DNA of 48,959 bases, from NCBI GenBank assembly GCA_019240655.1, contig JAFAXX010000013.1, forward strand, positions 1 through 48,959, given 5' to 3'. Below are positions 33,321 through 41,091 of the stretch, in pieces (within the stretch, counting starts at the first letter, position 1; each line of letters opens with the position of its first letter). This DNA comes from Solirubrobacterales bacterium. Its GTDB lineage: Bacteria; Actinomycetota; Thermoleophilia; Solirubrobacterales; Solirubrobacteraceae. The notes under the pieces were generated by a model. It was not told the DNA's origin and did not search any database. It saw nothing but the letters and a program-made list of their open reading frames with translations. The translations under genes were made by a program, and so were the position numbers.

Positions 33321-33899
33321 CTAATCGCGGCCGGTGACGAGCGCCGAGGGCAGCGGCGGCTCGCCGAGCAGCAACCGCACGCTCGCGAGGTGCTGGGCGT
33401 CGTTGGCGAAATAGGCCGCCGCCTGCGTCCGCACCGGTCCGGGGGCCAGGCGCGGGATCGCCGTCAGGTAGGCGGCGATCTGCCCGCGCTCGGCGCGCTC
33501 GAGCAGGAGGAGCAGCTCGCGCGCGCCGCGCGGCTTACCGAGGTCGTAGCTCGCGCGCGGGTCCGGCGCCTTGGCTCCGGCGGCCCCCACGAGGTAGATC
33601 AGCCCCCCGGCGTGAGCCAGCTCCTGGGCCAGGAATTGCTTGGCCGCGCGCGCGGCGGACGGCGGCAGCAGCGGCGCCGCGGCGGTGTAGGCGGCGATCG
33701 CGTACCGCTCGGCGTCGAGCAGCCGCTCGAGGAGCTTCACGTCGGTCTCGGCCACCGGCGAGTTGCGCCGCAGCTGCGAGCGCAGCGACTCCCCGCAGGC
33801 GCCGAGCGCGGAGGCGCTGCCGGCCGCGATCACGGCCCTCGCCGCCCGGCCCAGCCATCTCCTGCGTGTGCCGGAGCCGTCCTCCGGCGGCGGGCTCAC
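33321..33899 (-). CDS. Exported ferritin-like lipoprotein
   Basis: The 192-residue protein has a Tat-like/lipoprotein leader (RRRWLGRAARAVIAAGSASALGAC, lipid Cys near 35). Helices with LLERLLDAERYAIAAYTAAAPLL, FLAQELAHAGGLIYLVGAAG, LLLERAERGQIAAYLTAIPRL and YFANDAQHLASVRLLLG form a ferritin-like bundle with Glu and His in the usual ligand positions. It is a paralogue of the next gene in the operon. The start is set at GTG 33899, which overlaps the cysM stop (GTGA 33896-33899); an extra GTG lies one codon upstream. Metal storage, redox or a structural role are all possible. Confidence 0.75.
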   Translation of the reverse strand: MSPPPEDGSGTRRRWLGRAARAVIAAGSASALGACGESLRSQLRRNSPVAETDVKLLERLLDAERYAIAAYTAAAPLLPPSAARAAKQFLAQELAHAGGLIYLVGAAGAKAPDPRASYDLGKPRGARELLLLLERAERGQIAAYLTAIPRLAPGPVRTQAAAYFANDAQHLASVRLLLGEPPLPSALVTGRD

Positions 33900-34867
33900 C
33901 ACCAGACGGTGGAGTCCAGGTCCTCGATCTCCTCGATCGGGCGCGTGTAGATTCCCGAGGAGAGGTACTTCCAGCCGTCGTCGGCGACCAGGAACACCAC
34001 GTTGCCTTCGTCGAGCTCGCCCGCGATCCTGACCGCGACCCGCGCGATCGCGCCGGAGGAGACACCGACGAACAGCCGCTCCTCGTCGAGCAGCTTGCGG
34101 GTGAACAGGATCGCGTCGGTGTTGGTGACGAAGATCTTGCGATCGAGCAGCGTGAGATCGATGATCGGTGGGATGAAGCCGTCGTCGAGCGAGCGCAGTC
34201 CCTGGACCGGCTCCCCCTGCATCGGCTCGGCGGCGACGATCTTGACCTGATCAGCGAGCTCCTCCTTGAGCCGCCGGGCGTTGCCCATCAGCGTGCCGCC
34301 GGTGCCAAGACCGGCGACGAACACCGCCACCTCGTCGAGTTCCTCGAGGATCTCGAGCGCCGTCCCGTTGTAGTGGGCGAGCGGATTGGCCGGGTTGCCG
34401 TACTGGTAGGGCATGTAGTACGAGGCATCGCGCTCGGCCATCTCGAGGGCCAACTCGACGGCGCCGTTCGATCCCTTGGAGCCCTCGGAGTAGACGATCT
34501 CCGCGCCGTACATGCGCAGCAGCTCCGTGCGCTCGGGCGTGACGTTCTCCGGCATCACCACCTTGAGCTTGTAGCCCTTGCGGCCGCAGATCATGGCCAG
34601 CGAGATGCCGGTGTTCCCGGAAGTCGGCTCGAGGATCGTCTGGCCCGGCCGGATCAGGCCCTTCTCCTCGGCATCCTCGATCATCGAGCGCGCCACCCGA
34701 TCCTTGACCGAGCCGGTGGGGTTATGGGACTCGAGCTTGGCCCACAAGCGGACCCCAGGCCTCGGGCTCAGCCGCTTGAGCTCGACCAGCGGCGTGTGGC
34801 CGATCGCCTGGACGATGTCTCCGTAGCGCCCCCCGCAGGGCTTGTTCTCCAGACGCTCGACGGCCAT
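33896..34867 (-). CDS. cysM: CysO-dependent cysteine synthase
   Basis: The 323-residue protein is a PLP-dependent beta-replacing enzyme. It has Lys55 in HNPTGSVKDRVA, the phosphate-binding EPTSGNTG, and a C-terminal segment ending DLDSTVWW that matches the extended tail of mycobacterial CysM. That enzyme uses O-phosphoserine and CysO thiocarboxylate rather than sulfide. The presence of cysO, a MoeZ-like gene and mec in the same operon supports the same reaction. It is coupled to the downstream ferritin-like gene by GTGA. Confidence 0.9.
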   Translation of the reverse strand: MAVERLENKPCGGRYGDIVQAIGHTPLVELKRLSPRPGVRLWAKLESHNPTGSVKDRVARSMIEDAEEKGLIRPGQTILEPTSGNTGISLAMICGRKGYKLKVVMPENVTPERTELLRMYGAEIVYSEGSKGSNGAVELALEMAERDASYYMPYQYGNPANPLAHYNGTALEILEELDEVAVFVAGLGTGGTLMGNARRLKEELADQVKIVAAEPMQGEPVQGLRSLDDGFIPPIIDLTLLDRKIFVTNTDAILFTRKLLDEERLFVGVSSGAIARVAVRIAGELDEGNVVFLVADDGWKYLSSGIYTRPIEEIEDLDSTVWW

Positions 34868-34947
34868 GCTTCAGGAAGTGTAGCGCTGGGATACCGCCGG
34901 CCACGGCCCTACGGGCACCTCGCACCGAAACTCCGGACGCGCGCCGG

Positions 34948-35226
34948 CTACCGCGAGCCGCCCGCCATCGCGGGCAGGATCACCAACGTGTCCCCGGCGC
35001 CGACGGCGGTTTCCAGGCCGTCGAGCACGCGCACATCCTCGTCGTTCAGATACACGTTGACGTACCGGTTGAGCCCGCCGTCGGCCGAAAACAGCTGGGA
35101 CTCCGTGTCGGGGTGGCTCTCCGCGACCGAGCGAAGGATCTCGCCGACCGAGGAGCCCTCGGCGCTCACCTCTTTCTCGCCGCCGACGGATGGACGCAGC
35201 ACCGGAGGTATGCGAACGGTCGCCAT
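34948..35226 (-). CDS. cysO: Sulfur-carrier protein CysO (MoaD/ThiS family)
   Basis: The 92-residue ubiquitin-fold carrier begins MATVRIPPVLRPSVGG and ends LVILPAMAGGSR. Working carriers end in Gly-Gly, whose carboxylate is adenylated and turned into a thiocarboxylate. Here Ser-Arg follows, so processing is predicted before it can be charged. It lies 11 nt after the MoeZ-like gene that would activate it and upstream of cysM that would use it. The short length and the NRYVNVYLNDEDVR segment match the family. Confidence 0.9.
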   Translation of the reverse strand: MATVRIPPVLRPSVGGEKEVSAEGSSVGEILRSVAESHPDTESQLFSADGGLNRYVNVYLNDEDVRVLDGLETAVGAGDTLVILPAMAGGSR

Positions 35227-35237
35227 CTGCGCGAACC

Positions 35238-36419
35238 CTAGTGCGCGCCGGCGCAGAACGCCTCGTAGTCGGGGAAGACGCCCATCTCCTCGTCGGCGAT
35301 CTCCTCGGGGTGCCGGGAGCAGATCGGGCAGTCGGGATCGCGGCGGACCTTGACCTCGGTCACCGTCGCGGCGAGCGCGTCGTACATCAGCAGCCGCCCG
35401 ATCAGCGGATCGCCCTCGCCCAGGATCAGCTTGATCACCTCGGTCGCCTGCAGCAGGCCCATCGTCCCCGGTAGCACGCCGAGGACGCCGTTGGCGCCAC
35501 ACGAAGGCGCCAGCTCGGCCGGCGGCGGCACCGGGAACAGGCAGCGGTAGCATGGCCCGTCGTAGGGCTTGAACACCGACAGCTGGCCCTCGAAGCCGAG
35601 GATCGCGGCCGACACGACCGGGATTCCGAGCCGCACGGAGGCGTCGTTCAGCAGGTAGCGGGTGGGGAAGTTGTCGAGCCCGTCGAGCACGATGTCGTAG
35701 CCGCGCAGGATCTCCACGATGTTCTCGGCCCCGAGCCGCACCGGATACTTCTCGACCTTGACGTCCGGATTCAGCGCGGTGATCGTCTGCTCGGCGGAGT
35801 CGACCTTGGACACGCCGATCCGCTCGCTCGAGTGGATCACCTGGCGCTGGAGGTTCGAGAGGTCCACCTCGTCGTTGTCGACGATCCCAAGCGTGCCGAC
35901 GCCCGCGGCGGCCAGGTAGAGGGCCGCCGGGGAGCCAAGACCCCCGGCGCCGAGCAGCAGCACCTTGGCATCGAGCAGCTTCTGTTGGCCGTCGATCCCC
36001 ACCTCGGGCAGGAGCAGGTGGCGGGAATAGCGCTCACGCTGCTCGGCGGTCAGCGTGCGCGGCTGCTCGACCTCGTAGCCGCGGTCCTTCCACAGCGTGA
36101 AGCCTCCGGTCATCGACTCGACGCGCTCATAGCCGAGGTCGTCGAGCAGCGTGCGCGCCGCCCATGCGGAGCGGTTGCCCGAGGCGCAGTAGAGAACCAC
36201 GTGCTCGGAGCGGTCGGGCACCGCCGCCTCGATCCGCGACTCGAGGTAGCTCTTGGGCACGTGGCGGGCGCCGGGGATGTGACCGGCTGACCACTCTTCA
36301 GGCTCGCGCACGTCGATCACGACGACCCCGTTGCTGAGGTCGTCGCGCACTTCGGCCGGGTCTACCTCGTCGATTCGGCTCTTGATCTGGCGGAGAACGT
36401 CGGCTCCGGAGGGGCTCAT
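35238..36419 (-). CDS. Sulfur-carrier adenylyltransferase/sulfurtransferase with N-terminal rhodanese
   Basis: The 393-residue protein has a rhodanese domain first (about 15-118, active Cys78 in YCASGNRS). A ThiF/MoeB adenylation domain follows, with the nucleotide loop LLLGAGGLGSP (157-162), a conserved Cys307 and zinc cysteines Cys290/Cys293 and Cys364/Cys367. It would adenylate the CysO C-terminus and pass sulfur to it. The better known MoeZ has its rhodanese at the C-terminus, so the order is swapped. It heads the operon, with a GAGGAG ribosome site and a TATACT -10 overlapping a palindrome. Confidence 0.92.
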   Translation of the reverse strand: MSPSGADVLRQIKSRIDEVDPAEVRDDLSNGVVVIDVREPEEWSAGHIPGARHVPKSYLESRIEAAVPDRSEHVVLYCASGNRSAWAARTLLDDLGYERVESMTGGFTLWKDRGYEVEQPRTLTAEQRERYSRHLLLPEVGIDGQQKLLDAKVLLLGAGGLGSPAALYLAAAGVGTLGIVDNDEVDLSNLQRQVIHSSERIGVSKVDSAEQTITALNPDVKVEKYPVRLGAENIVEILRGYDIVLDGLDNFPTRYLLNDASVRLGIPVVSAAILGFEGQLSVFKPYDGPCYRCLFPVPPPAELAPSCGANGVLGVLPGTMGLLQATEVIKLILGEGDPLIGRLLMYDALAATVTEVKVRRDPDCPICSRHPEEIADEEMGVFPDYEAFCAGAH

Positions 36420-36452
36420 CAGCGAAAACTCCTCAAAGGCAGTACGGATTCA

Positions 36453-36469
36453 ATACTTCAGTGAGTATA
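36453..36469 (-). promoter_or_regulatory. Promoter and palindromic operator candidate of the cysteine operon
   Basis: ATACT (36453-36457) and AGTAT (36464-36468) are inverted arms with a 6-nt centre. On the minus strand TATACT (36469-36464) is a good -10, which would start transcription near 36457, about 37 nt before the ATG. A dimeric repressor bound to the palindrome would block it. No clear -35 is seen. Confidence 0.5.
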
Positions 36470-36498
36470 GCTTCGGATCGACGGCCTTGGCGGCGCTC

Positions 36499-36504
36499 TA
36501 GCAT
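36499..36504 (+). promoter_or_regulatory. Candidate -10 (TAGCAT) for the thioredoxin-fold gene
   Basis: TAGCAT ends 8 nt before the GTG at 36513, with no Shine-Dalgarno between. Confidence 0.4.
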
Positions 36505-36512
36505 CGCGCATC

Positions 36513-37256
36513 GTGCGCGCCCCGGTCGATCACATCGCAGCCCCGCCGTTTCCCGCCGCGATGCCGTGGATCAACGTGGCGATGTTGCGCATGGACCAGC
36601 TGCTCGGCCGGCCGGTGCTGATCGAGTTCTGGGACTTCTGCCGCCCGAACTCGCTGCGCACGCTGCCCTACCTCAAGCGCTGGCACGAGCGCTACGCCGC
36701 GGCGGGACTGCGGGTGATCGGCGTGCACAGCGCCGGCTTCCCGCCTTCGGACGATCCCGAGGCGGTGCGCCGTGCGGTGGCCCGTCTGCAGGTTCGGTAT
36801 CCGGTCGTGGTCGACGTCGAGCATCAGATCTGGCGGCTCTACGACAATCTCGGGTGGCCCGCGCGATACCTGTTCAACCAGCGGAGCCGCCTGTTCGAAT
36901 ACCACTACGGCGAGGGCGGCTACGAGGAGACCGAGCGGGCGATCCAGGAGCTGCTCGGAATCGACGCGCCGCTGCTGGCGCCGCTGCGCCCCGAGGACGC
37001 GCCCGGTGCGGTCCTCGCCCCGCAGAGCGCCGACGTGGCGGGCGCCTACTCGGGACCCTACGAGGCCGGTGCGGTGTGGGCCGTCCTCGACGGCGAGGGC
37101 GAGGTCACCGTCGACGGCCGGCGGATCGCGGTGCCACACGCCGGCGCCTACGAGCTGATCGCCCATGCCCACAGCACCCGCGGCGAGCTCGCGCTGTCGA
37201 TCGGCGAGGGCGTCCGCTGCCTCGCCGTCTGCTTCACGCCGGGACTGGCGCGCTGA
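36513..37256 (+). CDS. Thioredoxin-fold protein with altered active site
   Basis: The 247-residue protein has a thioredoxin/TlpA-like core: WINVAMLRMDQLLGRPVLIEFWDFCRPNSLRTLPYLKRWHERY, GLRVIGVHSAGFP and the cis-Pro region GWPARYLFNQ. The active site is Cys43-Arg-Pro-Asn46, so the second Cys of CxxC is missing and it cannot form the usual disulfide. A C-terminal beta domain (about 165-247) follows, as in DipZ-like proteins. No signal peptide is seen. It is divergent from the cysteine operon and its 3' end overlaps the metallophosphoesterase gene by 23 nt. Confidence 0.75.
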   Translation: MRAPVDHIAAPPFPAAMPWINVAMLRMDQLLGRPVLIEFWDFCRPNSLRTLPYLKRWHERYAAAGLRVIGVHSAGFPPSDDPEAVRRAVARLQVRYPVVVDVEHQIWRLYDNLGWPARYLFNQRSRLFEYHYGEGGYEETERAIQELLGIDAPLLAPLRPEDAPGAVLAPQSADVAGAYSGPYEAGAVWAVLDGEGEVTVDGRRIAVPHAGAYELIAHAHSTRGELALSIGEGVRCLAVCFTPGLAR

Positions 37257-38331
37257 CCCCGTCGAGCAGGTTGACCAGCTGCGGCGGGCCGTGGTCGTCG
37301 ACCTGCACCGCGAAGCCGGCCCGGTAGGGGCTGCGCGACGGCTCGGCTCCGAGGAAATCCGGCTGCTCGAGCCAGCTTCCGCAGTTGATGAGCTGCCCGC
37401 CCGCCGCCGTCCGCCACTCGCGCCGGTCGTCGGTCGCCAGCGGCCCGGCGCGATGGGTGTGCCCGAAGATCACGTACGGCGCCGTCACGTCGAGGCGTGC
37501 CAGCACCTCGCTGAGCGCCCGCAGGCCGGCGCGGCGAAGCTCGGCGCCCGACAGGTCGGCCCGCAGCGGGCCGATCCCGCCGCGGTTCAGCGCCGCCAGC
37601 ACGCCGGGGAACGCCAGCGCCAGCGCCCGGCGGCGCAGCCTCGGGCTCCCGTCGCCGGCGGTCAGCATGCGCCATCCCCGGGTCGAGGGGTCGCGCGCGT
37701 GGTCGCCGAGGTCGTGGGCGCCGGTCTGGGCCACCGCGTGGACCCACGCGTAGATCGGCGCCAGCGTCGCTTCGTAGTCGGCGACCAGAGCCGGCCCGGC
37801 GGCGGGCTCGCGCAGCAGCCGCGCCATCGCCCCGGCGGCGATCCGCTCGAGCATCGGGACCGTGGTGTGTCGGTCCAGGTAGTGGCCGTGGGTGGCGTAG
37901 ACGTCCGCGCGCAGCCACAGCCCGGGGTACGCCGCGCTCACCCGCGCGGGCGCTAGCCAGCCGGCCACGGCGGCGAGCGGCTCGGGCGCCTGCCAGTCCA
38001 CCGCGCCGTCGGGCCCGAGGGGCACCGGGTGCGGCTGCCGGCTGCGCCGCTCGAGCCACGCGGCGGCGAGGTGGTGATCGTGGTTGCCGGGGACGATCAC
38101 CACATCGCGGTCCGGGCCGAGCGCCGCCCCGAGCTCGCGCAGCACCGGCTCGGCCTGCGTGAACGCCTCGGCGATCCGTGCGTGGCGCAGCTCGATCACG
38201 TCGCCGAGCAGCACCAGCCGCTCGCAGTCGGCGACGGCCGCGAGCAGCGGTTCGCGCCGGCGCCGGCGGCGAAGCACGTCAGCGCCGGTCCGCGAGGCCA
38301 GGTGCAGGTCGGAGATGACGAGGGAGCGCAG
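37234..38331 (-). CDS. Calcineurin-like metallophosphoesterase
   Basis: The protein has GDVIELR (metal Asp), VPGNHDHH (Asn/His), an H in YATHGHYLDRH and GHTHRAG. The first metal motif SDLHL lies upstream of the first GTG (38277). No ATG, GTG or TTG exists between SDLHL and the in-frame stop of ispH, so I place the start at CTG 38331, 8 nt after AGGGG. From there the protein is 365 residues with Asp8 and His10 as first ligands, Asp44, and Asn83-His84-Asp85. Substrate unknown. The start is inferred; the domain is certain. Confidence 0.75.
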   Translation of the reverse strand: MRSLVISDLHLASRTGADVLRRRRRREPLLAAVADCERLVLLGDVIELRHARIAEAFTQAEPVLRELGAALGPDRDVVIVPGNHDHHLAAAWLERRSRQPHPVPLGPDGAVDWQAPEPLAAVAGWLAPARVSAAYPGLWLRADVYATHGHYLDRHTTVPMLERIAAGAMARLLREPAAGPALVADYEATLAPIYAWVHAVAQTGAHDLGDHARDPSTRGWRMLTAGDGSPRLRRRALALAFPGVLAALNRGGIGPLRADLSGAELRRAGLRALSEVLARLDVTAPYVIFGHTHRAGPLATDDRREWRTAAGGQLINCGSWLEQPDFLGAEPSRSPYRAGFAVQVDDHGPPQLVNLLDGVSAPVPA

Positions 38332-38346
38332 GCAGCGCGCCCCTGG

Positions 38347-39306
38347 CTAGTTCGTGGCGCCCGCCATCGCGCGGCGGATGCCCTTCGGGAGCATGAAGCG
38401 CACGTCCTCCTGGACGACCTTGAGCTCCTGGACGTCGACGGTCCCGCGGGCGCGGAAGAAGTCGACCAGGCGCTGCACCAGCTCCTCGGGAGCGCTGGCG
38501 CCGGAGGTGATGCCGACGACGGGCTTGCCCTCGAGCCACTCCTCGAGCACCTGCGCCTCGTTGTCGATCAGGTGGGACTCGGCCCCGTGCTCGCGCGCGA
38601 CCTCGACCAGCCGGTTGGAGTTCGACGAGTTGCGCGAGCCGATCACCAGCACCAGGTCGCACTCGCCGGCCAGCTGCTTGACCGCGGCCTGCCGGTTGGT
38701 GGTGGCATAGCAGATGTCGTCGGTGCGGGGCCCGACGATGGCGGGGAACCGCTCGCGCAGCCGTTCGATGATCGCCCGGGTCTCGTCGACAGAGAGCGTG
38801 GTCTGAGAGATGTACGCGACCTTGCTCGGATCGTCGACCTCGAGCGCCTCGACGTCGCGCTCGTTCTCGATCAGCACGATGTGCGCGGGCGCCTCTCCCA
38901 TCGTGCCCTCGACCTCCTCGTGACCGGCGTGGCCGATCAGCACGATCGTGTAGCCGTCGGCGGCGAACTTCTTGGCCTCGACGTGGACCTTGGTGACGAG
39001 CGGGCAGGTGGCGTCGATCGTCGCCAGCGAGCGCTCACGCGCGTTGGCATGAACGCGGGGAGCGACGCCGTGGGCAGAGAAGACGACGGTGGCACCGGGC
39101 GGCACCTCGGTCTCCGAGTCGACGAACACCGCACCGCGGGCGCGCAGCTGCTCGACCACGTGCTTGTTGTGGACGATCTCCTTGCGGACGTAGACCGGCG
39201 CGCCGTAGAGCTCGAGCGCCTGCTCGACCGTCTGCACGGCGCGGTCGACGCCGGCGCAGTAGCCCCGCGGCGCGGCCAGCAGGAGCTTCTCGGGCATCGA
39301 GGACAT
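38347..39306 (-). CDS. ispH: 4-hydroxy-3-methylbut-2-enyl diphosphate reductase
   Basis: The 319-residue iron-sulfur enzyme makes IPP and DMAPP in the last step of the MEP isoprenoid pathway. The three cluster cysteines are Cys17 ([10 protein letters not shown]), Cys101 (DATCPLV) and Cys199 (DDICYAT), and [14 protein letters not shown] is near the C-terminus. TACACT lies 6 nt before the ATG with no ribosome site, a leaderless arrangement. It is divergent from the WS/DGAT gene. Confidence 0.96.
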   Translation of the reverse strand: MSSMPEKLLLAAPRGYCAGVDRAVQTVEQALELYGAPVYVRKEIVHNKHVVEQLRARGAVFVDSETEVPPGATVVFSAHGVAPRVHANARERSLATIDATCPLVTKVHVEAKKFAADGYTIVLIGHAGHEEVEGTMGEAPAHIVLIENERDVEALEVDDPSKVAYISQTTLSVDETRAIIERLRERFPAIVGPRTDDICYATTNRQAAVKQLAGECDLVLVIGSRNSSNSNRLVEVAREHGAESHLIDNEAQVLEEWLEGKPVVGITSGASAPEELVQRLVDFFRARGTVDVQELKVVQEDVRFMLPKGIRRAMAGATN

Positions 39307-39312
39307 GCGCTC

Positions 39313-39318
39313 AGTGTA
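39313..39318 (-). promoter_or_regulatory. Candidate -10 (TACACT) for ispH, leaderless type
   Basis: TACACT ends 6 nt before the ATG at 39306; the spacer GAGCGC has no clear ribosome site. Confidence 0.45.
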
Positions 39319-39352
39319 GGCCGAGAATGTTCGGCGCCGTCCGGGCTTGGCG

Positions 39353-39364
39353 TAGTCTTAGGCT
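39353..39364 (+). promoter_or_regulatory. Candidate -10 (TAGTCT or TAGGCT) for the WS/DGAT gene
   Basis: Two adjacent TANNNT hexamers end 10 nt and 4 nt before the GTG at 39369. The first has the better spacing. Confidence 0.4.
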
Positions 39365-39368
39365 GCCC

Positions 39369-40991
39369 GTGGCCCAGCAGCACCTCGACCGCCTGACCTC
39401 GACCGACGCCTCCTTCCTGCATCAGGAGGGTCCGGTCTCGCACATGCACATCGGCGGCGTGCTGATCTTCGACGGGTCGCCGCCCGCCTTCGAGGACTAC
39501 CTGGACCACGTCCGCAGCCGGCTGCACCTCGTACCGCGCTACCGGCAGAAGCTCGCCACTCCGCCGCTCGAGACCGGCCGGCCGCTGTGGGTCGACGATC
39601 CGAGCTTCAACCTCGAGTACCACGTCCGCCACTCCGCCCTGCCGCCCCCCGGCACCGAGGAGCAGCTCTTCCAGCTCGCCGCCCGGATCGCCTCTCAGCC
39701 GCTCGACCGCTCGCGGCCGCTGTGGGAGAACTGGCTCATCGAGGGCCTCGAGGGCAACCGCTTCGCGCTGATCTCCAAGACTCACCATGCCCTCGTCGAC
39801 GGCGTCTCCGGGGTCGATCTGGCCACCGTCCTGTTCGACATCGAGCGTGAGCCCGCGCCGCCGGACCTGGCCGAGCTCGAGCCCTGGCAGCCGCAGCCGG
39901 AGCCGTCGGCCGCTGAGCTCGTCGCGGCGGGCGCGCGCGGCATGGTCGGCACAACCGTCGAGCTGGCCACGCGCGCGATGTCGGCGGCCACCGAACCGGC
40001 CGCCTCGCTGGCCAGGCTCCGCGACATCGCCGAGGGCGTCGGAGAGATCGTGTGGGCGATCCTCAACCCGGCGCCCGAGACGCCGCTCAACGTCGAGATC
40101 GGGCCCCACCGCCGCTACGCCGTCGTCCGCCAGCGGCTCTCCGAGTACAAGGAAGTCAAGAACGCGTTCGGCGGAACGGTCAACGACGTCGTGCTAAGCG
40201 TGGTCTCCGGCGCGCTGGCACGCTGGCTGCGCCAGCGCGGCATCCGCACCGAGGGCCTCGAGATGCGGGCGCTCGTCCCGGTGTCGGTCCGCGCCGCCGA
40301 CGAGCGCGGCACGCTCGGTAACCGGCTCACGCTGATGCGCGCCCCGCTGCCCGTGTACATCCGCGATCCGCTGGCTCGCCTGCGGGTGGTGCGCCAGACC
40401 ATGGACGGCCTCAAGGAGTCAAAGCAGGCGGTTGGCGCCGCCACCCTGGCCGCGGTCAACGACCTCGCGCCGCCGACCATCCTGGCCCAGGCTTCGCGGC
40501 TCAACTTCTCGACCCGGCTGTTCAACCTGCTGGTCACCAACATCCCCGGTCCGCAGGTGCCGCTGTACGTGCTCGGGCGCGAGCTGATCGACCTGTTCCC
40601 GCTCGCCTTCCTGCCCGAGAACCACGCGCTGGCGGTCGCGATCATGTCCTACAACGGTGCGGTCGGCTACGGCCTCCTGGCCGACTACGACGCCCTCCCG
40701 GACCTCGACGTCATCGCCAGGGGGCTCGACGTCTCGCTGCAGGAGCTGCTCGCCTGCGCCCGCGCCCGGGCGAGCGCCGAGACGCCGGCCCGCGAGACGC
40801 CGGCCCGTGAGACCCCGGCGGCCGAGACGCCGGCGGCCGAGACGTCGCGCCGGCGAGCGGCGCCGGCCGGCGGCCCGGTCCCGATCCTGCCGACCGCGGG
40901 GGAGCGGCGCAAGCGCGGCCCGGCGGCGGACATGCGAGCCGCCAAGCGGCCCCGCGGCGACCGCCCGGTTGGCAAGCCTCCCCGCGCCTGA
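39369..40991 (+). CDS. Wax ester synthase/diacylglycerol acyltransferase family protein
   Basis: The 540-residue protein has the acyltransferase motif HHALVDG at 139-145 (His140, Asp144), PLWENWLIEGLEG near 117, the C-terminal-domain motif NDVVLSVVSGALARWL and VTNIPGPQVPLYVLG. Such enzymes transfer acyl-CoA to diacylglycerol or a fatty alcohol at the membrane surface, storing lipid. GTG 39369 gives the usual start QQHLDRLTSTDASFL. The tail (about 470-540) is a low-complexity basic extension with five ETPAR/ETPAA repeats, unlike the compact family end. Confidence 0.92.
   Translation: MAQQHLDRLTSTDASFLHQEGPVSHMHIGGVLIFDGSPPAFEDYLDHVRSRLHLVPRYRQKLATPPLETGRPLWVDDPSFNLEYHVRHSALPPPGTEEQLFQLAARIASQPLDRSRPLWENWLIEGLEGNRFALISKTHHALVDGVSGVDLATVLFDIEREPAPPDLAELEPWQPQPEPSAAELVAAGARGMVGTTVELATRAMSAATEPAASLARLRDIAEGVGEIVWAILNPAPETPLNVEIGPHRRYAVVRQRLSEYKEVKNAFGGTVNDVVLSVVSGALARWLRQRGIRTEGLEMRALVPVSVRAADERGTLGNRLTLMRAPLPVYIRDPLARLRVVRQTMDGLKESKQAVGAATLAAVNDLAPPTILAQASRLNFSTRLFNLLVTNIPGPQVPLYVLGRELIDLFPLAFLPENHALAVAIMSYNGAVGYGLLADYDALPDLDVIARGLDVSLQELLACARARASAETPARETPARETPAAETPAAETSRRRAAPAGGPVPILPTAGERRKRGPAADMRAAKRPRGDRPVGKPPRA
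40779..40853. repeat. In-frame 15-bp repeat in the WS/DGAT tail
   Basis: Five units of GAGACGCCGGCCCGC-type sequence start at 40779, 40794, 40809, 40824 and 40839 and encode ETPAR/ETPAA pentapeptides. Confidence 0.85.
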
Positions 40992-41091
40992 CCGCGCCGA
41001 TCGCCGTGCCGCTCCCCGGGCCGGCGCCCGCGCCGGCCGCCCGGGCGCGTCCCGGGCCCCGGCTCGCCGGAGCCGAGCCCCCATTCCCCTC

